A stretch of DNA of 64,000 nucleotides from UBA12170 sp964293475 (GCA_964293475.1 CAXYYJ010000018.1:1-64000); one strand, 5' to 3'; numbered from the stretch's first letter, positions 8,392 through 18,204 are shown. Translations and numbers: made by a program. The notes: generated by a model not told the origin, from the sequence alone.

Positions 8392-8436
8392 CGACAATGA
8401 CGAAAGAAACCATAAAAGACAACAATACAATGATTT

Positions 8437-10593
8437 ATGAAAATTAAAATCCTTACATTTCTACTGTCCTTATCTGCGATTGCATTTTCACAAAACTCAA
8501 AATTTGTAAATGTCTTTATTGGTACCGATGGAACTGGTCACACTTTCCCTGGACCATCTATGCCATTTGGAATGGTGCAGCCCGGCCCAGACAACAGAGA
8601 TTATGGCTGGAATCATACAAGTGGTTATCAATACAAAGACACCCTATTATTAGGTTTTTCTCAAACTCGCTTTAGCGGAACAGGTATCAATGAAATGGGG
8701 GATGTTTTGTTACTTCCAATCAACCCGAAAAAAGAAAAACTTAAAAATTCTTACTACAAGAACACCGAAATTGGGAAAGTTGGTTATTATGCCCTCACTA
8801 AAAAGGACCATGTAAAAGTAGAACTTACCTGCTCGGAAAGAGTGGCTTTTCATCAATACACTTTTCCGGAAATTGAAGCACAGGTTTTGGTAGATTTACA
8901 ACATGGTTTGCGATTTGTGTTTGAAGAAAATAGTCAAAAGGGATTGGTGATTGAAAGTGATGTGAAAATTGAAAACAACACTACTATTTCAGGTTATTGT
9001 TCTACACAGAATTGGGTAAACAGAAAATACTTTTTTACCTTGACTTTTGACCAGCCATTTACCAAATCAACACTTCTTGAAAAGAAAGATACCGAAAAAG
9101 CACCGAAGTATTTATTAGATTTTTCGCTTTCAAAAAATAAGATTTTGAAAGTAAAAATTTCTCTGTCTTCAGTTTCGGTGGAGGGAGCCAAATTGAATAT
9201 GAAGGCCGAAATTCCGCATTGGGATTTTCATAAAGTGTATAAAAACAATCTTAAAACCTGGGACAACTATTTAAGCAGAATAACTATTGAAGCGCCACAA
9301 AAACAAAAGGAAATATTTTATACTTCCTTGTATCATTTGTTTTTACAACCTTCCAATATTTCAGATGTTGATGGAAAATACAGAGGCGTAGATGATAAAA
9401 TTGCAACTGCACCAAATAAAGAATATTACTCAACTCTTTCTATCTGGGACATTTACAGAGGTGCATTTCCTTTGCTTCAGATTTTAGCTCCAGAAAAAAT
9501 TGATGGCATCGTACAAACAATGCTTATTCATCACAAAGCCAAGGGATTTTTACCGATATGGACAGCCTGGGGACAAGATAATTATTGTATGATAGGCAAT
9601 CACGCTATTCCCATGATTTTATCGGCTTATCAGAATGGATTTAGAGGATTCGATGCCAACGAAGCTCTAAACGCAATGGTGGAAACTTCTACAAAATCTC
9701 ATATCAATTCAGATTGGGAATTGTATAAGCAATACGGCTATTACCCCTTTGATAAACTAGATAATGAAGCCGTTTCCAGAACATTGGAAAGTGGTTATGA
9801 TGATTGGTGTGTTGCTGAAATGGCCCGGAAATTAGGTGAAAACGTAATTGCTGACAGTTTTACAAAAAGAGCCGATTATTACCGAAATATCTTTGATGAA
9901 GAATCTTCCTTTTTCAGAGGGAAGGACAGCAAGGAAAATTGGCGAACGCCTTTTAATCCGTTAATACCAACCTCGCCACTGAACAATCCCGGCGATTACA
10001 CAGAAGCCAATGCGTGGCAATATTTTTGGACACCCACCCAATATGATATTGATGGAGTAACCGGGCTTTTAGGAGGGAAAAGTAATTTTTCAGAAAAACT
10101 CAATGAATTTTTCACCACCGAAGCCCTAAAACCTGATAAGTTTTTAGGACAAGAAGCCATGATAGGACAATATGCCCACGGCAACGAACCCAGCCATCAT
10201 ATCATTTATTTATACGCATACAGCAACGAACCTAAAAAGGGTCATAAATATATCCACCAGGTAATCAATGAATTTCACAATAACGCCCCTGACGGAATGA
10301 TTGGCAACGATGATTGCGGACAAATGAGCGCATGGTATATTCTTTCTACTTTGGGGTTTTATCCTGTAAATCCTGCCAATGGCGAGTTTGTTTTGGGAAG
10401 TCCGCAAGTAAAAAAGGCGACTATTCATCTTTCGAAGAATAAGAAGTTCACCATTGAAGCCAAAAACTTTTCAGAACAATCGATCTATAATGAAGCTCAA
10501 TTTTTAAATGGTAACAAACTAATAAATCCATTTATCACCTATCAGGAAATTATGAATAGTGGGAATTTAACATTCGAAATGACAACAAAATGA
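8437..10593 (+). CDS. GH92 alpha-mannosidase
   Basis: A 718-residue secreted exo-alpha-mannosidase of family GH92, calcium-dependent inverting enzymes that trim alpha-1,2/1,3/1,4/1,6-linked mannose from N-glycans and mannans. The signal peptide ends at AFSQ. Family signatures are GHTFPGPSMPFGMVQPGPD near the N-terminus, SIWDIYRGAFPLLQ in the middle, GNEPSHHIIYLY, and GNDDCGQMSAWYILSTLGFYPV, which carries the catalytic-base region. The length is normal for the family. The last four bases overlap the start of the GH127 gene, so the two form an operon. Confidence 0.95.
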   Translation: MKIKILTFLLSLSAIAFSQNSKFVNVFIGTDGTGHTFPGPSMPFGMVQPGPDNRDYGWNHTSGYQYKDTLLLGFSQTRFSGTGINEMGDVLLLPINPKKEKLKNSYYKNTEIGKVGYYALTKKDHVKVELTCSERVAFHQYTFPEIEAQVLVDLQHGLRFVFEENSQKGLVIESDVKIENNTTISGYCSTQNWVNRKYFFTLTFDQPFTKSTLLEKKDTEKAPKYLLDFSLSKNKILKVKISLSSVSVEGAKLNMKAEIPHWDFHKVYKNNLKTWDNYLSRITIEAPQKQKEIFYTSLYHLFLQPSNISDVDGKYRGVDDKIATAPNKEYYSTLSIWDIYRGAFPLLQILAPEKIDGIVQTMLIHHKAKGFLPIWTAWGQDNYCMIGNHAIPMILSAYQNGFRGFDANEALNAMVETSTKSHINSDWELYKQYGYYPFDKLDNEAVSRTLESGYDDWCVAEMARKLGENVIADSFTKRADYYRNIFDEESSFFRGKDSKENWRTPFNPLIPTSPLNNPGDYTEANAWQYFWTPTQYDIDGVTGLLGGKSNFSEKLNEFFTTEALKPDKFLGQEAMIGQYAHGNEPSHHIIYLYAYSNEPKKGHKYIHQVINEFHNNAPDGMIGNDDCGQMSAWYILSTLGFYPVNPANGEFVLGSPQVKKATIHLSKNKKFTIEAKNFSEQSIYNEAQFLNGNKLINPFITYQEIMNSGNLTFEMTTK

Positions 10594-12494
10594 GAAACAT
10601 AGTACTTTCAATCTTATTAATATCTGCCATGACTCTACATGCCCAAAATACTGCGGAAAAATTTAAAACTTTTCCTTTTGGAAGCATCAAACCTACCGGT
10701 TGGCTCAAGGACCAAATGGAAAAAGACGTTGATGGTTTTGTCGGAAATCTCGACCAAATTGTTCCTGAATTGATTAATGACTCTATTTATGGTAAAGATA
10801 GATTGCAAAAGCATTCCAAAGCCAAAGATTTAGGAAATCTTAAAGCCGGAGATGCCGAAGGCGATGAGCAATACAAATGGTGGAACAGCGAAACCCAATC
10901 GAATTGGTGGGATGGCTATTTGCGAAATGTCTTTTTATTAGACGATAAAGAGGGCATTGAAAAAGTAAAAAGCTATGTTGAGCTTATCTTAAAAACACAA
11001 GACGAAGATGGGTATATTGGAATTTACGACCAGGAACTTCGCTATAAATTCAACTCAGAAAATGGCGAACTATGGTCGAAAGCCACTTTATACAGGGGTT
11101 TATTGGCATACTATGAATATACAAACGACGAAAAAGTTTTTAAAGCGGTAGAGCGAGCCGTGGAAAATGTAATGCAGAATTATCCCATCAATGCCTCAAG
11201 CCCTTTTAGTTCCGGAAGCTCTTTCAATGGCGGAGTTTCACACGGTTTAACGTTTACAGATGTTTTGGAGAGAATGTATTTTCTCACCAAAGATGAAAAA
11301 TACAGAGATTATGCTTTGTTTCTCTACAATGATTTTTCAAACACCTATCAATCAGAAGCCGATGCGCAACTGAAAAATATTTTAAATCCGAATTACAAAC
11401 TAAAATCGCACGGAGTGCATACCTTTGAGCATATCAGAGCCTTGATTATTGCAAAATATGCTTCCCAAAACACTGAACTTATTAAAGCATTAGAAATATA
11501 TATAGAAAGAATAAATGAAGCTATAACCATAAGTGGAGGTGCTGTTGGCGATGAGTGGATAGCTGAACGTAATGCAGATGCCACGCACACAGGATACGAA
11601 TATTGTTCCTTACAGGAATTGGTGGATAGTTATAGCTTGTTACTTCAAAAAACAGGAAATGCAGCTGTTGGAGATGAAATAGAAAATACTTTTTTCAATG
11701 CGGCACAAGGTTCACGAAATCCCAATCATTCCTGTATTGCTTACTTAAAAACCGATAATTCTTTTGAAATGTTGGGCACCAAAAACGGGGAAATAGAACC
11801 CGATAGAAAGCAAACCCGCTATAAATACTCGCCTGCTCATCAAGATGTTGCGGTGTGTTGTAACCCCAATGCCGGAAGAATTTCGCCTTATTTTATTCAA
11901 AATTCGTGGATGAAAGAAAATGAAACAACTTTGGTTGCCACACTATTAATGCCAAATGTTTTGGAAACTTCAATGAATGGTAACAAAGTTCTCATTGAAA
12001 ACCATACAGAATATCCTTATGAAAATGAGTTTAAATTTAATATAACTCAATCGAAACCATCGAAATTTACGTTAAAAATCAGGAAACCTGGTTGGGTGAA
12101 AAAAGTGCAAACAAACGAAGTGTTTAAGATTGAAAATGATTTTATAGTGATTCAAAGAGAATTTAAGGCAAATGATAGTGTCCATATTTCTTTTGATGCT
12201 GAAGTTCAAATTCATGCGGATAATGCAGGTTCTCATTACTTTACTTATGGGGTTTTGCTTTTTGCCTTACCAATCAATGCAAAAGAAATCGCAGGGAAAA
12301 ACTATCAGGACAATTTCACCGATTTCACTTACGAACCATTATCACCTACAAACTATGCATTTAAAAATTCTAAACATTTTAAATACCAAAATGGGAAAAT
12401 TGTAACGAAACTAATCAATCAAAACACCAACAAATTAGAAACGGTTGAATTAGTGCCCCTTGGGAAAACAATACTGAGGCAAGTAACCTTCTAA
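10590..12494 (+). CDS. GH127-type (DUF1680) beta-L-arabinofuranosidase
   Basis: A 634-residue secreted protein (signal peptide ending TLHAQ) of the DUF1680 clan, best known as GH127 beta-L-arabinofuranosidase. The unusual zinc/cysteine active site is conserved: E337 and C339 in YEYCS and the C423-C424 pair in AVCCNPN. These parallel E338, C340, C417 and C418 of HypBA1. The (alpha/alpha)6 barrel is followed by beta-sandwich domains. Related DUF1680 families (GH146 and others) have other substrates, so the exact sugar is uncertain. The 4 nt overlap with the GH92 gene implies co-translation. Confidence 0.85.
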   Translation: MRNIVLSILLISAMTLHAQNTAEKFKTFPFGSIKPTGWLKDQMEKDVDGFVGNLDQIVPELINDSIYGKDRLQKHSKAKDLGNLKAGDAEGDEQYKWWNSETQSNWWDGYLRNVFLLDDKEGIEKVKSYVELILKTQDEDGYIGIYDQELRYKFNSENGELWSKATLYRGLLAYYEYTNDEKVFKAVERAVENVMQNYPINASSPFSSGSSFNGGVSHGLTFTDVLERMYFLTKDEKYRDYALFLYNDFSNTYQSEADAQLKNILNPNYKLKSHGVHTFEHIRALIIAKYASQNTELIKALEIYIERINEAITISGGAVGDEWIAERNADATHTGYEYCSLQELVDSYSLLLQKTGNAAVGDEIENTFFNAAQGSRNPNHSCIAYLKTDNSFEMLGTKNGEIEPDRKQTRYKYSPAHQDVAVCCNPNAGRISPYFIQNSWMKENETTLVATLLMPNVLETSMNGNKVLIENHTEYPYENEFKFNITQSKPSKFTLKIRKPGWVKKVQTNEVFKIENDFIVIQREFKANDSVHISFDAEVQIHADNAGSHYFTYGVLLFALPINAKEIAGKNYQDNFTDFTYEPLSPTNYAFKNSKHFKYQNGKIVTKLINQNTNKLETVELVPLGKTILRQVTF

Positions 12495-12514
12495 AAAGGC
12501 TTCTGTCAATAAGT

Positions 12515-12660
12515 AGGACTTTGAGCGTTTCCGATTCATTTTCAGGATAGTGCCTGGCGGGATCGACTTCGGTCACTGGGCGACGATTTCTGAGCCTTGG
12601 TTGCTGAGCGTTGATTGCTGAGTGCAGCCGAAGCAAGTCGAAGTGAATGTGTTTCGAGAC
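12515..12660. repeat. REP-like hairpin element, degenerate copy b, plus low-complexity tail
   Basis: AGGACTTTGAGCG followed by TCCGATTCATTTTCAGGA matches the REP-like copies at 17709 and 19109, and begins about 20 nt after the GH127 stop. The following GACTTCGG/GCCGAAGC-rich stretch to about 12660 is the same kind of low-complexity sequence as near 3920 and 20070. From 12661 to the promoter at 12989 I see no supportable gene. Confidence 0.5.
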
Positions 12661-12988
12661 CGTAACTGGTTTTCAGGGGTAAATATCTATGAATTTTAGA
12701 TAAGATAATAGTTTATGGTAGTTGCTTCCCCGCATAGAAAGAACCGTCTTATATGGTTTTTTTACTGGCCTGTTTTCCCGATACGATTCCAATATTGTTA
12801 CTAATTTTTGTTTCCCCAGGATGTATAGAACTATCCATTTCAACAGAATTCGCATTTTTCTCCTGGAGAACCCTGATTACAAATAGCTTCAAATGCGGAT
12901 AAAAATAGTTTAATATTACAATCAAAAGCTACTCAAAACCAGCAATTTCCCCAATAGTTTATGTGAAATTACAACTAATAGGTGATTG

Positions 12989-13016
12989 TTTGCCGCTTAA
13001 GCAGGGGCTATCTTTG
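12989..13016 (+). promoter_or_regulatory. Bacteroidota-type promoter
   Basis: TTTG at 12989-12992 and TATCTTTG at 13009-13016 with a 16 bp spacer match the -33/-7 consensus. The expected leader to ATG 13055 is about 30 nt and holds a strong Shine-Dalgarno sequence, AAGGAGGT at 13043-13050. Confidence 0.7.
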
Positions 13017-13054
13017 TCAGCAAACTTAAATTGAATTTTAAAAAGGAGGTTATT

Positions 13055-14062
13055 ATGATTAAAATTATTTGTACAATTTCGGTAGTGCTTGGGCTGAGTT
13101 GCCTTTCTATTAACACTTTAAATGCCCAAACCGAGTGGGTAAAATATTCAGCCAATCCTGTTTTGGCGCCTGGCCTGGCCGGAGCTATTGATGCTCAGGG
13201 TTTCCCGTTTATTTATGTAATGCACAATGGTGCCAATTATCAAGCCTGGTTCACCATGTCCGACGGAAGCCACGACCGGATAGGTTATGCCACATCAACC
13301 AATGGCGTTGAATTTAGTCTAAACACCGAAGTGTTTTTTGAGCCCACCCTGGGCAGCACCTATTTTGACTCGGAAGGAGTGTTTGGGGCTTGTGTTTTAA
13401 AAGTAAAGGATATCTATTACATGTGGTATAATGGCTATAAGACACAGCCCTACTATGCAGGTAATTTTCTTATCGGATTAGCTACATCAACCGATGGACT
13501 GAATTGGACAAGGGTTTCCAATAACCCTGTTCTGCCATTGGGCGATCCTGGAAATTGGGATGAGCAATGGACCTATGTAAACTCCGTATTGTGGGACGAA
13601 GGGGTTTACAAGATGTGGTACACAGGCATGAATTCATCGGGAATCAGTTCAATAGGCTACGCCACGTCGAGTGATGGCATAAGTTGGGTAAAATATTCAG
13701 GAAATCCTGTGCTTAAAGGCTCTGCTGACAAGTGGGACGGGGCTAATAATCAGAATGCACGGGTTATTCGTGTGAATGATAAATATGAGATGTGGTTTAA
13801 TGGCTATGCAAGCGGTACTAAGGAAATAAATATTGGGTATGCAAGTTCGCACGATGGTATTGTATGGGAAAAATACTCAAATAACCCAGTTTTGGTAACC
13901 GGAAAGGTTGGGACCATGGACGCTGAGTGGTGCTGGTCGCCAGTAGTTATTTATCTGGATGGGCAATACAAAATGTGGTATTCGGGTTATAGCAACGATT
14001 TGTACAATGTGGGCTACGCATCCGATTCTGTCAAAACTGGGCTCATTCCTTCAGAAAAATAA
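13055..14062 (+). CDS. Secreted five-bladed beta-propeller glycosidase-like protein
   Basis: A 335-residue exported protein. ATG 13055 is preceded by AAGGAGGT, so an upstream TTG in the same frame is rejected. After the signal peptide (ending NTLNAQ) it is built of repeated blades, each with a WVKYSxNPVL-type strand, a YKMWYxGY strand and an IGYATSxDGIxW strand. This is the pattern of the arabinanase/levansucrase/invertase superfamily (GH32, GH43, GH68, GH130-like). No definite catalytic acid set can be assigned from sequence alone. It may act on, or only bind, sugars, and lies downstream of the GH92-GH127 pair with its own promoter. Confidence 0.75.
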   Translation: MIKIICTISVVLGLSCLSINTLNAQTEWVKYSANPVLAPGLAGAIDAQGFPFIYVMHNGANYQAWFTMSDGSHDRIGYATSTNGVEFSLNTEVFFEPTLGSTYFDSEGVFGACVLKVKDIYYMWYNGYKTQPYYAGNFLIGLATSTDGLNWTRVSNNPVLPLGDPGNWDEQWTYVNSVLWDEGVYKMWYTGMNSSGISSIGYATSSDGISWVKYSGNPVLKGSADKWDGANNQNARVIRVNDKYEMWFNGYASGTKEINIGYASSHDGIVWEKYSNNPVLVTGKVGTMDAEWCWSPVVIYLDGQYKMWYSGYSNDLYNVGYASDSVKTGLIPSEK

Positions 14063-14099
14063 ACCACCACAGGATGAATACCACGAATTAGGCTTAGTT

Positions 14100-14392
14100 G
14101 ACTGGTTTTTAGATATTTTGTCCCGCCAGACGAGATTCAAAAATGAAGTGATAGCATCAAATATTTCCGAATTGCTTTTGAATTGGTAAAATGTTGAGAG
14201 TTATGGCATTTGTTTCAATTGGACACTGATGGTTATTATGATGACAATAAATTTGTTGATTTAGCTGCGGCAAGTAACTCAAATTTTATTGTTACTCAAC
14301 ATTAGCATTTCAATGTTCTCAGCAATATTGAATTCCCTGTTGTAAAGGTTGTTAGTTTGGATAAGTTTGTTGATATACTGAATGGATTATAA
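14100..14392 (+). pseudogene. PIN-domain toxin remnant
   Basis: The end of the stretch translates as DGYYDDNKFVDLAAASNSNF, then IVTQH, a TAG at 14303-14305, then HFNVLSNIEFPVVKVVSLDK and a TAA at 14390. That is the C-terminal half of a PIN-family ribonuclease toxin with its DDNKFVDLA motif. Upstream, in another frame, DILSRQTRFKNEVIASNISE and a TAA (14187-14189) fit the preceding helices. There are therefore at least one frameshift and two stops, and the N-terminus is missing. It starts directly behind the propeller gene and no antitoxin gene is left. Confidence 0.65.
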
Positions 14393-14619
14393 AAACTCAT
14401 AAAAACTAACCGATGTGATATCTATATATAGTGAGAAGCTAAAAATCCTATCTGGCCATATCTCCACTATCTCTCTCAAAGGTAAAAATCTATGGAGTTA
14501 TTGTGCTTTTTATTGTTTTTTGGGGAGTAGATTTACTTCGTTGGATGAAACATCTAACGGGTTTTTATTAGTTATAATATTGTCCCTTTCCGGAAAAAGT
14601 GAAGTTAAAAAATCATCAT

Positions 14620-14800
14620 AATTTTACTATTTTAGCCATCTAAACACCCCAAATCCAATTGAATACCTATGTCCGCTGATTTTCTAAATATTTTTTCACC
14701 TGCCAAAGAAATTTGTTTTCAAAAGCGAAATAGAACTGAAAGAACTGGAGATATAGTGGATATATGCGCAATATTGCGGGTATTGGGGGGTTACCTATAA
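14620..14800 (+). repeat. Dispersed mini-ORF repeat, copy 2
   Basis: It holds a 43-codon ORF (ATG 14669 to TAA 14798) whose first 31 codons match copy 1 with three amino-acid changes and about six silent changes. It ends 19 nt before the Crp-type gene, just as copy 1 ends shortly before its gene. The stretch 14393-14619 before it shares the TATGKAGTTATTGTGCTTTT segment with 17806-17836 and shows no gene. Confidence 0.6.
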
Positions 14801-14819
14801 ATCAAAGAAAAAAATCAAC

Positions 14820-15407
14820 ATGAGTACAATTGATGAAATAGGATTGTTTTTAAACCAAATCAGTAGATTAAGAACCGAGACTTTATCTCAACTTGTTTCA
14901 CATTCAACTGAGATTGAATTGAGAAAGCATGATTACTTTGTGAAAGATGGTGAAGTATCGCGTGAAGTAGGAATACTTGTTAAAGGGATAGTGCGTTCAT
15001 TTTATGTAACAAATGACGGAAAAGAATACAACAAAAACCTATTTGCTGCACCTAACATTATCGGTTCCTATGTGTCATTAATCACAGGGCAACCAAATCG
15101 TTTGCCCCAACAGGCTCTGACTGATGGTATTGTCGTAAAAATCCCATTATCTATACTTGAACAACTTTCTGAAAATAATATAGAAATTGAGAGACTTAGA
15201 CGAAAAATTGCTGAACTTTTTTTTGTACTCAAAGAAAAACGTGAACTTGAATTGGCCATACTACAAGCAGAAGAGAGATATTTGATTTTTCGTGAGGAGT
15301 TTAAAGGTGCTGAGCAATTAATCCCCCAATATCATATTGCATCCTATCTTGGAATTAGTGCAACACAGCTTAGCCGCATCAGAAACAAAATGAGCCGCAG
15401 CAAGTAA
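14820..15407 (+). CDS. Crp/Fnr-family transcription regulator
   Basis: A 195-residue regulator with an N-terminal cyclic-nucleotide-binding-like beta barrel (about 10-120), a long dimer helix (about 120-145) and a C-terminal winged helix with IASYLGISATQLSRIRNK as the recognition region. The RxSA phosphate-binding signature of true cAMP receptors is absent, as in most Bacteroidota members, so the ligand is unknown. Next downstream on the same strand are a four-helix membrane protein, a START-domain protein and an OYE reductase, which it may control. Confidence 0.85.
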   Translation: MSTIDEIGLFLNQISRLRTETLSQLVSHSTEIELRKHDYFVKDGEVSREVGILVKGIVRSFYVTNDGKEYNKNLFAAPNIIGSYVSLITGQPNRLPQQALTDGIVVKIPLSILEQLSENNIEIERLRRKIAELFFVLKEKRELELAILQAEERYLIFREEFKGAEQLIPQYHIASYLGISATQLSRIRNKMSRSK

Positions 15408-15446
15408 AACTTTACCTATGTAAATGAAATTCATATTTACGGACTT

Positions 15447-15454
15447 TATTTTTG
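15447..15454 (+). promoter_or_regulatory. Candidate -7 box
   Basis: TATTTTTG matches TAnnTTTG and lies 29 nt before ATG 15484. The -33 region is poor, which would suit a promoter that needs an activator such as the Crp-type protein encoded just upstream. Confidence 0.35.
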
Positions 15455-15483
15455 CACCATTATTTAATCTTAATTAAAGTCTT

Positions 15484-15894
15484 ATGAGAAACAAAGAATT
15501 TCCTTTTTTTACTGCCCTGTTTTTAGTGGCTGCTATTTGGAACCTTATCGGAGCAGGTTTTGGATATTTTAATACCGAATATACTTTTCAAGGAATATTT
15601 GGTAGAGAATTAAACGACCCACTTTTTTATGAAGTATATAAAGGAGCATGGGGTACCACATTGATGTTCTTTATCGGTTACCTTTTTGTTGCTTACAACC
15701 CGATTAAACATACAGGCATTGCGCTTATCGGCGGAATAGGCAAATTGTCTTTTGCTATTGCTGAACTTAACCTTTATCTTGATGGTCTGGCAAACTCTAA
15801 AATCCTAATCATTATTGTTGGTGATTTCATATTCTGTGCATTCTTTGTGTATTACTTCGTTAAACTGTTTTTGTTAAAAAAAGCCATAATTTAA
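15484..15894 (+). CDS. Four-helix membrane protein of unknown function
   Basis: A 136-residue protein with four hydrophobic helices (about 8-25, 50-70, 76-96 and 104-130) and short loops. It begins a tight run with the START-domain gene (10 nt gap) and the OYE gene (11 nt after that). It resembles small uncharacterised Bacteroidota membrane proteins often placed next to Crp/Fnr regulators. No catalytic motif is visible. Confidence 0.7.
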   Translation: MRNKEFPFFTALFLVAAIWNLIGAGFGYFNTEYTFQGIFGRELNDPLFYEVYKGAWGTTLMFFIGYLFVAYNPIKHTGIALIGGIGKLSFAIAELNLYLDGLANSKILIIIVGDFIFCAFFVYYFVKLFLLKKAII

Positions 15895-15904
15895 AATCAG
15901 AAAA

Positions 15905-16489
15905 ATGAGAACAATTTTTCTTTTTTTGATGATGGCTACATGCCTAACAGAACTTTATGCACAGGATAATTGGGAACTTGCAACAAATGAAGACGGCATA
16001 AAAGTATATGTTGGAGAAGTAACCAACAGTGATTACTACGCATTTAAAGCGGTAATGTTGGTAAAAACAACCGAAACAGAGATTGTAAAAATCTTGAAAG
16101 ACGTAATTAAATATCCGGAATGGTTTGCATATTCAGCATCAACAAAACTAATATCGCAATCTGTGAATGAGCAATTTTTCTTTATGGAAACAGATTATCC
16201 TTGGCCTTATTCAAATGAGTGTATGAATTATAAAATGGTTTTTGAAAAAGTGAATGCCACTAAAATGACAATATCTATTGTGGGAACAAATAGAAATATG
16301 GACTGCGATTATATTCTAAATAAAGCAAGTGGATATATATTGCTTGAATCGGAATCCGGAAATATTAAAATCACTTACTATTTTCATTCCGAACCATCAC
16401 AGAGTATTCCAACGTGGTTAATAAATCCAATGATTTATAAAATGCCTTTAGAAACCTTTAAAGCGTTGAAAACAAAGTTGAATCCCTAA
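15905..16489 (+). CDS. START-domain lipid-binding-like exported protein
   Basis: A 194-residue protein with a signal peptide ending TELYAQ, then a START/SRPBCC-type fold over residues about 22-190. The segments WELATNEDGIKVYVGEV and IKYPEWFAYSASTKLIS are the usual landmarks. START domains hold hydrophobic ligands in a closed cavity, so a periplasmic lipid-binding role is plausible. It lies between the membrane protein and the OYE gene with about 10 nt on both sides. Confidence 0.75.
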   Translation: MRTIFLFLMMATCLTELYAQDNWELATNEDGIKVYVGEVTNSDYYAFKAVMLVKTTETEIVKILKDVIKYPEWFAYSASTKLISQSVNEQFFFMETDYPWPYSNECMNYKMVFEKVNATKMTISIVGTNRNMDCDYILNKASGYILLESESGNIKITYYFHSEPSQSIPTWLINPMIYKMPLETFKALKTKLNP

Positions 16490-16500
16490 AATGATTGAAA

Positions 16501-17679
16501 ATGTCAATTCTATTTACACCTAATAAAATAGGTCGGTTAGAAATAAAGAACCGATTTGTCAGTTCTGCAACTGTAGAATGCTTAACCAACTCAGAAAATC
16601 ACCTGACTGAAAAATATTACAAGATTTATAGCCGTTTAGCAGCCGGAAATGTGGGGTTGATTATACCCGGTAATTTTTTTATAAGCCGGGACGGCAGAGC
16701 TGTTGATAAAGTAATGGTAATTGATAATGATTCAGTTATTGAAGAATTGCAAAAACTTACCACAATAGTTCATGAGCATGGAGCAAAAATTGTTGCTCAA
16801 CTCAATCATGGCGGACGGCAATGTCCACCTGAATTAATTGGAACGCAACCGCTATGCGCATCAGGAATAAGAGACAAGCTGACGGGTATTAAACCGATTG
16901 CCATGACCGAATCGCAAATTGAGAATACAATCCAATCTTTTGTCACAGCTGCGGAAAGGGTAAAAAAATCAGGCTTTGATGGTGTGCAAATCCATGCTGC
17001 ACACGGCTATCTTGTAAATCAGTTTCTTTCGGCATATACGAACAGGCGCAAAGACAAGTGGGGCGGTTCACTTGAAAACAGAATGCGATTTTTAATTGAA
17101 ATCTACAAGCGAGTTAGGTTAATTGTTGGGATTGATTATCCTGTTTTAGTAAAATTAAATTCTGATGACCAAATAAAGAATGGTTTGAATATGAACGAAA
17201 GCGTTGTAATAGCTAGAAGACTGGAAGAATTGGGAGTAGATGCCATTGAAGTTAGTGGGGGAATCAAAGAATCGGGTTTCACAATAACCAAGGGTGATAT
17301 TCCGAAAAAAGAATTATTTGAAAAACTGAATTTAATAAAAAGACTGCTTTTCCCCTTGATAGAAACACGATTAACAAAGGCTGCAAAGTTCTCTGAAGGT
17401 TATTTTATTGAAAACGCAGCAAAAATAAAACAGGAAGTAAAAATACCGATAATTTCAGTAGGTGGTTTTCGAACCAAATCTTTCATGGAAAAAATATTAG
17501 AAACCAACAAAGCAGATTTTATATCATTGTCCCGACCTTTTATCCGACAACCGAATTTAGTAAAAGAAATGGAAAAACATCCTGAAAAAGAAGTGATAAC
17601 CTGCGTAAATTGCAATAAATATACGGTAGAGATTACAGTAAATTACAAACCATTAAGATGTTATTTAAAAAATAGATAG
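16501..17679 (+). CDS. Old Yellow Enzyme family NADH:flavin oxidoreductase
   Basis: A 392-residue FMN-dependent ene-reductase with a TIM-barrel fold. LFTPNKIGRLEIKNRFV opens the barrel, QLNHGGRQ and VQIHAAHGYLVNQFLS carry the flavin- and substrate-binding residues including the paired histidines, and RRKDKWGGSLENRMRF is diagnostic. The C-terminus keeps CVNCN and a later cysteine but not the full four-cysteine 4Fe-4S set, and the FAD/NAD domain of dienoyl-CoA reductases is missing. It is therefore a short OYE. ATG 16501 is preferred over an in-frame TTG at 16495. Confidence 0.85.
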   Translation: MSILFTPNKIGRLEIKNRFVSSATVECLTNSENHLTEKYYKIYSRLAAGNVGLIIPGNFFISRDGRAVDKVMVIDNDSVIEELQKLTTIVHEHGAKIVAQLNHGGRQCPPELIGTQPLCASGIRDKLTGIKPIAMTESQIENTIQSFVTAAERVKKSGFDGVQIHAAHGYLVNQFLSAYTNRRKDKWGGSLENRMRFLIEIYKRVRLIVGIDYPVLVKLNSDDQIKNGLNMNESVVIARRLEELGVDAIEVSGGIKESGFTITKGDIPKKELFEKLNLIKRLLFPLIETRLTKAAKFSEGYFIENAAKIKQEVKIPIISVGGFRTKSFMEKILETNKADFISLSRPFIRQPNLVKEMEKHPEKEVITCVNCNKYTVEITVNYKPLRCYLKNR

Positions 17680-17708
17680 AATGAAGAATGACCTACAGGT
17701 AATAAGTA

Positions 17709-17764
17709 GGACTTTGAGCGGTCGGCACTGCCTGCCCCGCCTAGCGGGGACCCAGCGAGAAGTC
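17709..17764. repeat. REP-like hairpin element, copy c
   Basis: GGACTT at the left pairs with AAGTC at the right, and CCCCGCCTAGCGGGG forms a strong inner stem at 17735-17749. It begins 30 nt after the OYE stop. The remainder up to 18007 has a TATGKAGTTATTGTGC fragment and no supportable gene. Confidence 0.6.
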
Positions 17765-18007
17765 AGTGTTGTGCTACATCCCCAACCCGGTCTCAGAAGT
17801 GAAAATCTATGTAGTTATTGTGCTTTTTATTGTTTTTTCGGGATTAGGTGTGTCCTGTGGTTGGAATTCGATGGTTTGGTTTTTGGTGGTATTGTGGAAG
17901 ATTTCTATTGAATAAATGCTTAAAATACTGCATATTATACAGTTTTTCTCAGTATGCTGCATGGCTCCGCCAGTTGCAGGCGGGCTGCAAAAAAAAAGTA
18001 ATCGCAA

Positions 18008-18204
18008 CTATTCGGGTAATTGTACTGGATAAGCTAAAAAGCCTGGCGACCTGATGCGAGGCAAAACACTAACCCGAACCATATGCCCTTCTTTACAAAT
18101 CGGACAAAGAAAAAAATCGACACCAGTAATCCTCCCAAGCCGCTCTATTTTGGTTTCAGAAGAGGGTTTTTCGTTTTGGGGGCTATCGGGGGGTTGGGGA
18201 GTAG
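18008..18204 (-). pseudogene. IS91-like transposase C-terminal remnant
   Basis: Read on the minus strand this gives a proline-rich linker, then RLGRITGVDFFLCPICKEGH and MVRVSVLPRIRSP before a TAG stop. A terminal CPxCxxGxM zinc-knuckle with LPRIRSP is typical of IS91-family transposases of Bacteroidota. Only about 65 codons remain. Directly upstream on the same strand lies the 143 bp copy 2 that contains the start of the partner integrase, so this is an internally deleted element. Confidence 0.5.

Noticed and set aside
12673..12855. A 60-codon minus-strand ORF between the GH127 and propeller genes
   Set aside because: No family resemblance, no ribosome-binding site and no neighbour link. It is probably chance in AT-rich DNA.
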